Positions 47,201-58,366 of a DNA stretch of 64,000 bases are shown here, piece by piece. This DNA is from Choristoneura fumiferana (Eukaryota > Arthropoda > Insecta > Lepidoptera > Tortricidae), in contig NC_133491.1 of assembly GCF_025370935.1 (NCBI RefSeq), positions 3,521,192 through 3,585,191 on the forward strand. Direction: 5' to 3'. The notes under the pieces were generated by a model. The model made no database searches, had not been told where the DNA came from, and worked only from the letters and a program-made list of their open reading frames with translations. The position numbers and the translations under genes were made by a program. Within the stretch, counting starts at the first letter, position 1. Each line of letters opens with the position of its first letter.

Positions 47201-47432
47201 ACGGGTGACAGTAAGCATTAACCGTGTTAAACCAGCATTCATCGAACAGGAAAAGCCTGAACGACCTATCTCTACGTCAGAATCATCGAAAATTGTGCCG
47301 GAAAACCAATCTCAGCCACGGCCATCTACGAATGTACCCACAGATACTGCCCCTCAAAAGATCCGGCCGACTACAAGTAGATCTGGCCGGACCATTAAAT
47401 TTAGCAAAGTTAAGGATTTCTGTTATTTTTAA
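44268..47432 (+). CDS. Pol polyprotein: protease, RT, RNase H, integrase
   Basis: 1054 residues from the ATG at 44268; the frame is open back to 44181 in the -1 register relative to gag. In order: aspartic protease with DTGS at 30-33 and IIGSDF; reverse transcriptase with YVDD at 329-332; RNase H with FTDASSAHVG (Asp about 483) and YTDHKPLLYA; integrase zinc domain starting at His 671 (H-x3-H ... C-x2-C, ACEACQ); integrase core with D737, D796 and E832 (35 residues between the last two). The C terminus has KRVTVSINRVKPAF, typical after gypsy integrases. No internal stop or frameshift, so it looks capable of function. It may be made by -1 frameshifting or by re-initiation at the overlapping ATG. 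Confidence 0.93.
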   Translation: MADTDCCAIEHSGRRLFVTDNATKHQFLIDTGSDLCCYPRNWLRAQRKPTDWDLSAANGSTIKTYGTVNLNLDFGLRREFGWQFVVADVSTAIIGSDFLSHYHLLPDCRTKKLVDGTTGLNAVASLATSEQCSVKAIGIQNSSYAQVLVEFPDVVKPPGLPRTIKHNTVHHIRTTDGPPVSCRPRRLALQKLTAAKAEFEDMMKNGIARPSESAWSAPLHMTQKKDQSWRPCGDYRALNARTVPDRYPVRNINDFVNNLSGANIFSTIDLVKAYHQIPVAEEDIPKTAIVTPFGLFEFPFMTFGLRNAGQTFQRFIDEVTRGLDFVFPYVDDILIFSASEIQHKEHLKILFQRLQSYGVVINPTKCKFGVREVDFLGFHISSEGTRPPQERVQALIDFPPPKTVQGVRRFLGMLNYYRRFVPHAAKFQAPLIEAVVATNGKGAKPFIWSPELIKHFEACKASLSNAVLLQHPVNDAPLGLFTDASSAHVGSCLQHYINGFWRPLAFFSKKLTPKQAQWPAYYRELLAVYESVQHFRHILEVQHAAIYTDHKPLLYAFLQRREKLPPTQLNQLSFIGQFTTDIRYIKGDDNVVADAMSRIEAITVDENYEALSKSQETDPELADLYRSDSGLKLTKLNIPGTDIFIHCDVSTGKPRPYLTPPFRRAAFDKLHNLSHPGVRATVYLLTTRYVWPSIRNDSRRWAQACEACQRSKVTRHISTPLSSIQQPSGRFMHIHIDIVGPLPVDKDFRYCLTAVDRVSRWPEVWPMHSITAEEVADTFIREWVSRFGVPSVITTDQGTQFESDLFRRLMQTFATKRIRTTAYHPCANGMIERVHRQLKAALMCHTDSWTHALPFVLLGMRTALKEDLKSTAAEMLYGETLRLPGEMLAPVPDGVDKLENAADFVSRLRRRMSFLQPTPASRHCKPTVFVSKELAAASHVFLRDDTVRRPLQPPYTGPFAVLKRSDDMKTLTLDIKGKRVTVSINRVKPAFIEQEKPERPISTSESSKIVPENQSQPRPSTNVPTDTAPQKIRPTTSRSGRTIKFSKVKDFCYF

Positions 47433-47647
47433 TTTTTGTTTAAAAAAAAATTTTTTTTGTTTGTTTTGTCATAACTTGTAGAGATATGAAAATGCTCTAA
47501 TACGTAGTTATAGTTCTATCCTGTATTAGTACTAATCCGTACAAGTTCTAATCTATATTACCTATAATCTGTATAAAAGTTATACTATAACTGGTGTAAG
47601 CTCTAATCATGTATCTGGTGTGCGCATCGTTCTTCGCGGGGGGGTGG

Positions 47648-47854
47648 TGTGGCCGCCGTCTAACCAGTAGTAACACTGGACGACGGCGCCCTCTTGACTT
47701 TTCTAGGTGACAGTGACAGCTGTCACACTTTCCGCGCCATGATGTTAGAAGGATGATTATGATTGTGGTTAGAAAGACGAGATATTAATACAGGCCTTAT
47801 AAACATCATCTGCCGTTTTATTAACTTTCTAGGCGTGCCCATAAGCTACGCCAA
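47648..47854 (+). repeat. 3' LTR
   Basis: 207 bp, same ends as the 5' LTR, preceded directly by the polypurine tract at about 47636-47647. Confidence 0.9.
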
Positions 47855-48363
47855 ACGTTATTATTTTGTTAAATTTTTACACTTTTGATAAAAACATATT
47901 TTTACAAACAAAACTTGGAGTGATCACTAGTACTTGTATATGGAACAAGCATCGATAATCGAGATTATCGATATAGGATCTCACTACCTGTCACAAAACT
48001 TTGCCCCGTGGATTCCTGTCTGTTCATGATGAACACATTCCTCGCAACGCATCCTCGTGCATCTCTGGTGGAGACGCAGCATTATCCTTTTTTTTACGAT
48101 GTATCATAACTAGCACCTATAACACATTAGCCCTGACACTAAAACCCGTATAATTTTACATAACGTAACACCCGCTAATATGTACAAGTATTTATACGCC
48201 TAATAAGTACCCAATCATATAACAATCGAAAACAGCAGTGTAGTATAAACACATTACCGGCATTTGTTACTTATAGGTATGCCAAAAAAGCACACATTTA
48301 CTGTACCTACTAGGATATCTACTTTTAGTTATAATATAGACATTAGTAGTTCCCGAATGCTTA

Positions 48364-49042
48364 CAGCCTTATTCATAAAAAGTTAGAGCCTCCTTGAAGG
48401 CTCCTTGAAGGCCCGATGCTAAAAAACATGATTCATAAACGTCTGTTAGCGCTAATCAGTCGATCAAGGCTCTGCTAAAGTTAGAGGACCGTAGACCCTC
48501 CTTTATCTCTCTGCTAAGTCACAAAATGGCCGCCACAAGTTTGAACAGCTGACTTTGACTAGAGCAAAAAACCATAGGTACCGAAGATATTTATAGTGAA
48601 GGCAGGGCTACGCAGATTAAAAAAAAAAACAGGAAAAATTATTTTCAGGAATTTGTATTTAAAAATCCTCTAAATTAGCAACAATAAATATGAAAAAAAA
48701 ATAAGGATGATTAACATAATTATGGCTTTTTGCACAACATAAACATGCGGATCGGAAATGGCGGGAAAACAAACATCTCGCTTTTTATTTTTTTTCCTGG
48801 TAATTTGCTGTCACTGCTGTCAATTTTTTTTTTAAATTATCGATTAGGCCATTTTTTGTCTTTGATTTGTCAAGGTGGCCAACATAACGCGTCTAATCCG
48901 TCTATCAGCAGCTCAACAACTAGCAGACTGCTAGCAAGCGTTTATGAATCACACTTCTTGACAACCGTCTAACAAGCTTAATCAGTCTGCTAAGTAACAG
49001 ACCGATCAAACCTCAATTAAGGATTTTTTATGAATAAGGCTG
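48364..49042. mobile_element. PIF/Harbinger-like MITE, copy B only
   Basis: 679 bp with 18-bp perfect TIRs (CAGCCTTATTCATAAAAA) and a TTA duplication (48361-48363, 49043-49045). Copy A has a single TTA at 10335-10337. Internal pieces ATGATTCATAAAC and TTTATGAATCA echo the ends. No transposase frame. Confidence 0.9.
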
Positions 49043-49535
49043 TTACTCTATATCGTTCACATGTTTAGTTCAAATTCATAATATTTCAATACTTCAGTAG
49101 ATCGGTTCGTTTACTCACTTTGAGAATGATGCGATGCCTTCTATTTTAAATTTAAAAAAAAACTGGCCAAGAGCGTGTCGGGCACGCCCAAGATAGGGTT
49201 ACGTAGCCATTACGAAAAAAATCAAGTAATATTATGTGCGTTATAACACAATTAAAACACTTACTACAGTCTTAAAATCTATTACTTACCAGAAAAAGAG
49301 CGTATCTTCACGGCACTTACGTCCTTTTGTTGAGAAGCACAGTTTTTCGGCAATAACTCAAAAACTGTATATCCGATCATGTTGAAACTAATTTTCGATG
49401 AAAGTATTTATTAAGCGTAACCTTTCCATATTTTTTGGACAAACGGTTTACAAGATAGAGGGGGGGGGGGCACAATTTTTGCTACTTTGGGAGCGATTAT
49501 TTCCGGAAATCTTCACTTAATCAAAAAAGTTTTTG

Positions 49536-50655
49536 AGAACCTTACTATCTTTTCAAAAGAGCTGTCGAACTATGTGCCACACGTTGCTGCGAGTTAAAAA
49601 TGTTTTTTATATTTTTTTCAATTTCTGTTACCTGTATGGAGTATGAATATTTATTTTTGTAATTTAACTACAAAACTAAATAGCGGCTTTGACAAGACAT
49701 CTGTACTCCAACTTTCATTGATATACATCTTGTAGTTTTCGAGTAAAATAAAATGCCTGTGACATACGGACGGACGGACAGACAGACAGACAGACAGACG
49801 GACTTGACGATAGTAGTAGTAGGGAACCCTAAAAAGTCATAACGCATCGTTTGAGAATAATTTTGATCTTAATTCAATGATAAGATTGACTGAATTCATC
49901 ATAAATAAGTAATAACGTCCCGCGTAAGGAACTCTTAAGATTGATACGTTAAACCCTATATGAAGGGTCCACGGAAAGAACGTGTCTAGTCACCAAAGCA
50001 ACTTTTTGAGTTATAGCGGTTTGAAAGTTAGTCATCACGAACAATTACTATGGTTACCATTTATTCAAAAGTTAAAAATATATATTTTATATTGTTTTCA
50101 GATTATTTAATTCAATGGTAAGTCACATTACTTTGGGAGCTCTACATATTGAAGTTAAAATCGCAATTTAAAAAAAAAGGTGACTAGGCATGTTCTTTCC
50201 GTGGACCCTTCATATAATTTGCAGTAGGATTAGTAGATGGATCTGTTAAACTACTCAACTAAATTAGTAGTGAACTAAACAAACAAGTCATATAATTCAC
50301 AGGGAACGAAAGATGCATTTTGCGCATATAGAACTATGAGAAATAACACAATAAATTTACTCTGTTGATAATTTTCTCAAATAAACCGAATTTTCAGTAA
50401 AACATCTCATGACGCACAAGACGCGAATAACTGTCAGTGCGAAACTAAAACCCGAACTGGACTTATCAGATTTTCTGTGTGGAGGTCAGAAAGCATTTAC
50501 TTCATGCTGATATAGCCGTTATTCCTTTACCAAACGGTAGAGAACGGTGTGCACTTTTTGACAAGTATGAAAAGTAATTTTCGCCCAAAAGTGGACTTAG
50601 CAGGTTAACGAATTAGGCCGACGGCATGACTTATGAAATATAAAGGGGAGGGTAC
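49536..50655. other. Copy-B-specific segment (about 1.1 kb)
   Basis: Between shared AATCTTCACTTAA and CTAAAACATTTCGTATG, B has about 1.1 kb where A has only a few bases (near 10938-10955). It holds a repeat piece with (GGAC)n/(AGAC)n and GGGAACCCTAAAAAG at 49765-49838, and the MITE at 49959-50214. No gene seen. Confidence 0.65.
49959..50214. mobile_element. MITE, uninterrupted sibling of 19691 element
   Basis: TIRs of about 36 bp starting TATGAAGGGTCCACGG, with two mismatches between arms, flanked by TA on both sides. 256 bp. It shows the original form of the SINE-interrupted copies at 19691 and 56061. Confidence 0.8.
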
Positions 50656-51708
50656 CGTTTTTCTAAAACATTTCGTATGTTGCTCTATGTGGCCTAAATG
50701 TAGGTAAAAGCGTGCTCTAAACTTAAAGGACAAGTCAAGCGGAGCGTTATAAAAAAATATTTATATTTATTAGTATTTTCATTTTACCAATGAAACTTAC
50801 GGGGCCCCTATTTTTTTTTTAGGTAGTATAGAATGCCTTTCATGCCAGTATACATAGGTATATTCCGGTTGTCATACCCTCCATGCCGGAAACCGACAGT
50901 GTGCACTCGATGCAGCAAAAATAAATATGAACCTCAATTTTCTTTTAACCAATGCATTAAACTTAAAAAGGACAAAAAATCGTGATGTATGCTTGCGGCA
51001 CTTATTCACTCCGCGGAACGCTAAGTACGCTAAATCGAGTTAGTCGTTGCTTAAGCGGTAAAGTTGTGAAAAGCAGACTGGTTGCACCAGCCGCATCTCA
51101 ACTGCGATTGTGCTGGCTGACGTAATGGATAAAAGGAAATATCACTGATCTAGTTTACTATTGGTTTTGTTGCAAGTCACGGAGCGCACGCGCCGGGTAC
51201 GCGAGTGATGGGAGATGGCGGAATCACGAGCATTAATAATAAAGCTATTTTTCGATTTAGGGATCCGTGTGCAAAATACGAGTGTTAAGCTTCAAAGTGT
51301 TAATTTCCATTACAGTCTAATGTGTGTGTCTCTCTGCAAGCAAACCAGTGGGCTTAAAAAAATCTGAAAAAACCCATAATTATAGTAAACAACAGGGGGA
51401 ACTTTTGAACGTGTTATGATATTGGTATTTTCAAGCTCAGTCAATACTGGGATAATAGGATTAACTTATTAATTTGATAAAGCTTGAAACACTAATTTTG
51501 TATAATATACAAAATTTCAAACTGTATAACGAATTAAAAAAAAACTATCACGGCTTATTAGGCTTTACAAGTTAACGCTTAATACTCGATCAAAACTTGA
51601 TATTAAATTATGTACCTTTTTGCTGCATATTAATACTGAACCCAACTCTACGTGTGACCCGACACGCACTTGACCGGTTTTTTATACATTATTTTATAAT
51701 CACTCTTA

Positions 51709-51857
51709 GGGCCTTTGCACACTACGTTTTTACGACGCGCGTTTGTATCGATACAAACACGATACGCACACGAGTTGTAAGGCGGCTCTATGGATAGAAG
51801 AAATATGCTGTCAACGCGCGTCGACGGCGCGTCTAAAAACGCGGTGTGCAAAGGCTC
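51709..51857. mobile_element. PIF/Harbinger-like MITE (copy B)
   Basis: Partner of 13816-13963: GGGCCTTTGCACACTACG / CGCGGTGTGCAAAGGCTC with TTA on both sides (51706-51708, 51858-51860). Confidence 0.75.
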
Positions 51858-51860
51858 TTA

Positions 51861-54561
51861 TTTGGCAATATTGTTCTCCGTACAAGATGACATTACAAGA
51901 TGATAAATGACTGTAGTTGGTAAATCAAAATCGCGACCACTCTTGGCTTGCACCGCTCGCCACTTTCGGTTTCGTCTGCGTTCTATATTTTAACAAAACA
52001 TCTTTATTCCGCGCACGGACTGCTGCCGCCTTGAACTTGGGTTCCTTTATATAGCTAATAAAATATTATCTTGAAGAAATTAATTAATACAAGCTGGAAT
52101 CTAAATATAAGTGACCGGTGGCCATGTTAAACCATATGTATGAGGCTTGTCTCTGGGTGAATGAATTTACGTAGTATCAACCGCCAGCATTACACCGTAT
52201 TCGTTAAATGCAGTACATATTTGTGCGTTGTATAGTTTTTTTTCTATGCATATTTTAACGGACTTGAGTACACGTACACGTTTTGAGTAAAAAAAATATA
52301 AACCATAAGTGTTCTGACTTAATAACTCGTGAGTTTAAGTTTAAAGTTTAAGTAGATTTTTAAGGTAACGACTAATATTGGAGCAAAACCTAATAGTAAA
52401 TATTTGCCGCATCTTAGTGCGGAACCCACACTGCACGTGGCGCGACACACACTTGACCGGTTCTTACAATTAAAGCACGGAATGCTAAAAAATACTATGC
52501 CGTAATTTTGCTAAGATATCCGATTATTTATTAGTTACGGCAAGCACATTAGACGTGGGAAGCTGTTTTTTTGGACAATAGCACTTGGTACTTACGTGTT
52601 TTGTCAGCATCCGCTTTATTTCCTTAGTTATTACGTAGTTAACTTTTTAAACGAGCAAGACTTGCGATTGCTTGTTAATCCGAGACAATTGAATTACTTA
52701 CATTATTTCCTAGTCGGAAATGTATGAAGAAACTAATGAGTCGTCAATGTACCTAATTGTATGAGGCAAATCCCAGCTATAATTTGATCAAGCGCGTTCT
52801 GAAACACTTTGCCACGTGACATTAATATCTTACCTGTTCAACATTATCAATAACAAATAATAACTAAGGAATCATCGATTGACAGCGATCGTTCATCCAC
52901 CATTATTTACCTCTGATATTTCGTTTTTTAGTTTTTTTTTACCGTACAACGACAAAGCCAGACCAGTTGTTTTTCTATCTGTGGGTTGCGACCCCCCGGA
53001 CGGTCGCGGATGCCCCTGAAGGGGGTCGAAATATCTTTAAAATGCTCTCACTGTTCAATGTTTGTATTATGAAGGAATAAGTATATAAGTGGAGGTAAGC
53101 AGGGGGTCGCCAAATATTTTTCAAACCAAGGGGAGCCGCGTCCTGACAAAATTTGAAAAACATCTACACTAGACGCTGCCAAACTGTCCTCCGATGGACA
53201 GAGCCGTATTAAAAAAAAAACTAAAGGAAGATATAGATGAGATCTAGATAGAGGCCTTTGCCCAGCAGTAGGACACTATATCAGGCTATTAAAAAAAAAA
53301 ACTAAAGCATAATTTCATTGATGGCTTCCGTGCACGTCTGCTAACTAGTACATCAAACGATGACCTAAGTGGAACACCTGAGGCCACGCTTGACCGGTCC
53401 TCGCGGCACCGGCGCCGGCGCCGTACCATTTGTCGTTACGTCACCGGGTCGTTGAACCGCCTTGCCTTGTTGCGCTGCGAAAAGTAGGCTGTTGATATAG
53501 TATTGCTATTGCTACTGTAAAATTTGAATAGGGCAGTAATTTTACTAAGTGGGAATGGTATGAGGGCATTGAAAGGCCGTTACGAGCAAACTGCATTCCA
53601 ATTCCAACTGCAACGTGCTAACTTTAACATTTAGCTATGGTAGTCTAGTTATATTTGTAGGGGTATGATAACATTATTATAGGAAACTGATAGCGGTTGA
53701 AACGCTAGTAGAGTCGGACTATCTCATACATTGCAGTTCCATTGCAGTCGGCAGTTACGGGTAAGTACGTTGCAGTCCAATTGTGACGACGGCTCGTAGG
53801 TGCTTGGCACGATGACTTGATGTGGTCTGTATGATATTGTACTCTTATTTTAAACCATAAATTTTAGGTCAACCCTACTATATTAGAGTTCACTTATAGT
53901 GAAGCAAACAAACAAAACGCACTACGACCGAATGTGCGAATTACCAAGTGAAGTTAAGAAAAAGATGTGATACAGTTACACGAGAGTTAACATATTTATG
54001 GTCTCCATTCACGTCATATTTACATTAAATTCATTAGTTAGTAGTTATTAAATTATAAAACTCATTAAGTATACATTCTAGTTACAACAATAGTTTAGCA
54101 AAGTATTCAGTTTATTGACAAAGGCTTCTGGAAAGTAACACCTCATTTTACAAGTTACCATTTGGAACCACACTTGGGTACTTAACGCAAAAAATAGTGA
54201 GAAATATTGGAAAGACACAAATTAATCACATATTCAATTCATTAGGTGTTTAATACCAATGTATCGTGGACTCGTGCCAATGACGATCTCTACGCTCATC
54301 TTTTATTTTCCAATTTCATTGACAATAGAGATTTAGACTTTATGTTCGATAATGTTAAGTCTTTATTTAAACGTCAATTAGCTGTAATTTATGCCTTTTT
54401 GCTGATTGACGCAATATTGAAGTTATTTTAATGAATAGTACAATTTTAATTTCGTAACGTTTTTGGTGCGCGGCCAGATAGATGCTCGTCAAATATCCGT
54501 AGTTGCCTATTTATTTAGTAAATAGTATTTATATTGCCGACTCCACATTACAAGCTTTTTA
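51861..54561. other. Copy-B intron sequence, no gene seen
   Basis: Collinear with about 13967-16724, including the possible hAT relic at 52975-53165. Open frames of 60-80 residues are shared with A by duplication, not evidence of coding. Confidence 0.5.
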
Positions 54562-54742
54562 TTAAGATTGTTTTTTTGGAATCTTTTTGTATTTTTTATT
54601 TCAATTCCAAATTTTTACTTTTACGGTCATCCCGTAAAACCGAAATTGAAAATACAAACTGAAATATAGATGCACAGAAAAAACAGAAAAATAAGACCAT
54701 CACTGGGAATCGAACCCAGGTCCTCGGTTTGTATTTTCAAGT
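54562..54742 (-). mobile_element. SINE-like segment, copy B only
   Basis: Minus strand reads GAGGACCTGGGTTCGATTCC then CAGTGATGGTCTTATTTTT, a tRNA-like B box and flank. It occupies the place of the 1.6-kb A-specific segment. Ends not defined. Confidence 0.5.
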
Positions 54743-55012
54743 TCCAACGTCACGCAACGTCATGCAAAGTGCAAGATTTGCCATGAATAAAGTGAATGAA
54801 TGCCTAAAACTCAGTGGGTGCCCACGTCGGCTTATGTATTGGAAATTTGAAGGTCAATTAAATACCCTTCGCAGACAGCAGCTAGTAATTTATGTACCAT
54901 TATTGATTAAAGTTATAATGAATTACATCGCGTTTTCCTTCGTACATTGGTTCGTATACAGCTGAATGGAACAATGAATGTTTTATTGACACGAAAATTA
55001 TTTCAATTCCAG

Positions 55013-55127
55013 CTGCAGAGGTGCTAAGGTCGCAAAGGCAGCTGGTCCGATGTCGTCCGCTGCAAGAAGCCACCCTAGAGTCCAGGAACAAGGCCAAGAA
55101 GTGTGCAGAGTTCCTCCAGCCTTACAG
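55013..55127 (+). CDS. R3HCC1L-like exon, duplicate (copy B)
   Basis: Same splice sites, phase and apparently the same 115 bases as 18627-18741. No large first exon lies upstream in copy B, so this cannot be part of a complete gene as assembled. Confidence 0.75.
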
Positions 55128-55724
55128 GTCGGTAATGTACAATCGTGCTCAAAATTAGCTGAACACTTATGTAGCCACTAAAGTTCAGCGACCTTGTGTC
55201 CTGAGAGTCAGTAATTTTCATTAACATGACCATATACAGTCAATGTGTTCCGCCAACGTAAGTGGTTGTAGTGATCGAGTAAGATTTTGATAGTCAAATA
55301 GTCAAATTTCATCTAATTCTAGTAATCAGGCTGACTTTAAACTTGAACCTATGTGCGGATATTTAGGTGATTAAGATGACAATTAGAGCTTGGAAAGGGT
55401 GAGGCTGTTGCATAGACATTTTGCAGAACATGTACCCTGACATTTAATGGTAGTTTTTACAGATCTTTATCTATAAGTGGACATATAGAAGATATAGAAA
55501 ACTAATAGTATATCTTGATCTGAGAGGATGTGCCAGCAGTGGGACGTATATAGGCTGAGATGATGATGATGAATGATTAAATTCGCCGTAAATAATCGGG
55601 AAAAATGTGGTAGGGATTAAAATAGTTTGTTTTGTAACAATATGGGTATCGTAGTCAGGTTCTCTAACTACCTATTATCGATCATTTTAGAGCTGGTCAC
55701 GATTATGTTTTGTTGTATTTCCAG

Positions 55725-55846
55725 ACAACGCCCTGAGACGTGCACGGCGCTGGCGCGGCGGCTCGTGTCGGGTGCGCTCGGAGTCCGTCTCAGCACGGCG
55801 CGGCAGGAGCGCGCCGAGGAGAGACGACTCATCACCCTGGCGAGAG
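55725..55846 (+). CDS. R3HCC1L-like exon, duplicate (copy B)
   Basis: Identical by eye to 19356-19477, with the same splice sites; flanking intron bases differ slightly (GATTATG against GATTTTG). Confidence 0.75.
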
Positions 55847-56060
55847 GTACAAGCCTAAAAATGATGAGCAGAGCCGGAGTTTCGTGGCGCTCTTGACCTG
55901 TCATAGTGACTTCTCACTTATCAATTTCGGATATTCAATATCGATACACAACATGTTGAGAAAGATTAAAAGTAGAGGTCAACAATAGGCGGTTTTATCG
56001 TTAAAGAGCGATCTCTTCCAGTTGACTTTTGGGCAGTTGAAAATGTGAAATAGACTATAT

Positions 56061-56505
56061 TATGAAGGGTTCACGGAAAGAACATGCCTAGTCACCTTTT
56101 TTTAAGATTGAGATTTTAATCTCAAAATGTAGAGCTCGCAAAGTACTATGACTTTAAAATATATATATTTTCCGACGACCAGATGGCCTAGTGGTTAGAG
56201 AACCTGACTAGAAGCTTGAGGTTTCGATTCCGTGTCGGGGCAGATATTTGTATGAAAATAGATGTTTGTTCTCGGGTCTTGGGTGTTTTCTATGTATTTA
56301 AGTATGTATCTATATATATAATTATATTTATCCGTTGCTTAGTACCCATAACACAAGTTTGCTAAGCTTACTTTGGGACTAGGTCAATTGGTGTGAATTG
56401 TTCCGTGATATTTTATTTATTTTTTATTTTCACTTTTAAATAAACCGCTATAACTCAATATGTTGCTTAAGTGACTAGATACGTTCTTTCCGTGGGCTCT
56501 TCATA
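56061..56505. mobile_element. MITE interrupted by a SINE (copy B)
   Basis: Partner of 19691-20149. The right end is better kept here (GGGCTCTTCATA). The SINE occupies 56175-56432. Confidence 0.75.
56175..56432 (+). mobile_element. tRNA-derived SINE nested in MITE (copy B)
   Basis: Partner of 19804-20083 with deletions in the head (GAGGTTTCGATTCCGTG), which damage the B box. Confidence 0.8.
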
Positions 56506-56640
56506 TGCATCATGCAATGAAAACAATGAATAGTAAATTAATTTCTAATTTAATAATTCAATTTCATATTCAAAGTCTGTTGTAGTGCTAATAAGTGTTC
56601 CATTAGTGTTTCTACGATTATTATTTTACGATAATAACCC

Positions 56641-56773
56641 CTGTTTCACCATCCACTGATTAAATTTATTTGTGGATAAAATGTGATGCCGCCTCTGTTT
56701 GTTTTGTTCGAATAGACGGAGACGGCATCACATTTATCCGTCAAATAAAATTAATCTTTCGGTGGTGAAACAG
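56641..56773. mobile_element. MITE with CTGTTTCACC ends (copy B)
   Basis: Partner of 20287-20420; CTGTTTCACC / GGTGGTGAAACAG termini. Confidence 0.7.
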
Positions 56774-57336
56774 TTGATTTTGCCATAAAAACCGCATGGT
56801 GTAACACGCTGGCTCCGTCTCTCCGGTGCAGGACGCGGGGTATGCCTACTGATGTGCCAAAGGAAACTTTCCAAAATTGCGGAATTTTTCATATAGGAAA
56901 ATTTCGGAAAATTCTCACAATTTTGTATGGGGATTGAAACTTTCAGTTTCTTAAATTTAAATTTCCTATATTTCTTGTGAAAATTTCCAGAAATTTCCGA
57001 GAACTTTTCCAACTTTTTTGGAAACTATCTGCAACTTGCACATCTGTAGGTATGCCACATTGAGCGCCATAGAAATGAACATAAGATACAAATAAAATGC
57101 GGTGCGTCGTGCACCGCAGCCACAATACAAGTAGGCAGTAGTAGATTGACTGTTATTTAGTTCCGCGCCTTCGCAATTCCGCTCCGCATTACTATCTTGC
57201 TCCGCTCCGCTATCTTGCTCCGCTTCTATGGACAGACAATCCGTAACTCCACTCCGCATAACCACATCGCTCAGGCAGGCAGTAAGCACCAGAGCTGTGC
57301 GAAGATGTGTCGCGATGAATGTGTTTTTCATAAAAA

Positions 57337-57580
57337 GCCGTGGTGACCTAGTGGTTTGACCTATCGCCTCTGAAGCAGAGGATCGTGGGTTCAAACCGCG
57401 GCTCGCACCTCTTGAGTTTTTTGAAATTCATGTGCGGAATTACATTTGCAATTTATCACGAGCTTTACGGTGAAGGAAAACTGCACAAACCTGCGAAGCA
57501 ATTCAATGGTGTGTGTGAAGTTCCCAATCCGCACTGGGCCGCGTGGGAACTACGGCCCAAGCCCTCTCATTCTGAGAAAA
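57337..57580 (+). mobile_element. tRNA-derived SINE (copy B)
   Basis: Partner of 21005-21245; its body differs by an indel around GGAAAACTGCACAAACCTGC. Confidence 0.8.
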
Positions 57581-57822
57581 ACAAACGCACGAGTTTTGAT
57601 ACAAAATCTTCTTTTTTTTTTTTAAATAGGCTTACGTTTGACCTCAATCTCGCTGGATGGAAGGCGAAGATGAGGCCTATGATGGTACACGTTTGCCTAG
57701 AAGGTGTCTGTTCACTTTGACCTTAAAGATGTCCAGATTATAGCGTTCCGGAAAAACTGACCTCGGCAGAGAGTTCCACTTCACTTACTGCTAAATTAAC
57801 GATCTTCATTTTCAACTTCCAG

Positions 57823-57902
57823 AAAAGAAGCGACAAGCGGCTCTGCACAAGGAGGCAGCGTGGGACGGCTCACTCGCCAACCAGTCCGTCGCTGACACTT
57901 GA
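57823..57902 (+). CDS. R3HCC1L-like last coding exon, duplicate (copy B)
   Basis: Same 80 bases and stop as 21496-21575. Confidence 0.75.
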
Positions 57903-58109
57903 GGTAATAGTGCACTTGCGAGCGTGCCCAGTCCGGCGCTCCACACGATGTTTTGATTTAGGGTCCGCCACATCTAGCGACGCGGAATATTCTTAAGCCG
58001 ACCAAAGAACGCTTTATGTCCACGCAATAAGAGCGAAAAAGACGTCTTTACGTCGGTAAACGTCGTTTCGCTTCGGCCGAGCCGATCGACGTCTTCGCTC
58101 TTTCGGTTT

Positions 58110-58366
58110 TTGATCGGCTAAAGCCGATTCCACACACAGATTGGCGCGGACGTGTGTTGGAGGGTCGCAAGTATTGCGATGAGGCCTGGCTCAGGGCACT
58201 TGCTGACAAGAGACAGAAACTACACCAAGGCGGTTCTGCACCAACATCCGCAGATTTCTCTTGTCTGGCCTGTGGGCGAACATGTCGCTCTCGCATCGGT
58301 CTGGTCAGTCACCAAAGACGTTGTGCACAGGCGCCACGCCAAAATTCGTCTGGAACAGACGCGTAG
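58110..58366 (+). mobile_element. LINE ORF2 C-terminal relic (copy B)
   Basis: Partner of 21745-22001 with two residue changes (RALADKRQKLHQGG). Just upstream, B carries about 50 extra bases (near 58020-58065) relative to A. Confidence 0.55.

Larger units (their letters stand above)
42311..47854 (+). mobile_element. Ty3/gypsy-type LTR retrotransposon, copy B only
   Basis: 5544 bp, flanked by the 5-bp duplication ACGTT (42306-42310, 47855-47859). Copy A has the empty site (AATTACGTTATT, ACGTT at 9829-9833). The two 207-bp LTRs look identical, a candidate primer binding site starts TGGTGACCACGAACG at 42520, and a G-rich polypurine tract (GCGGGGGGGTGG) abuts the 3' LTR. Gag and pol frames are both open; there is no env frame. 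Structurally complete and recent. Confidence 0.93.
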
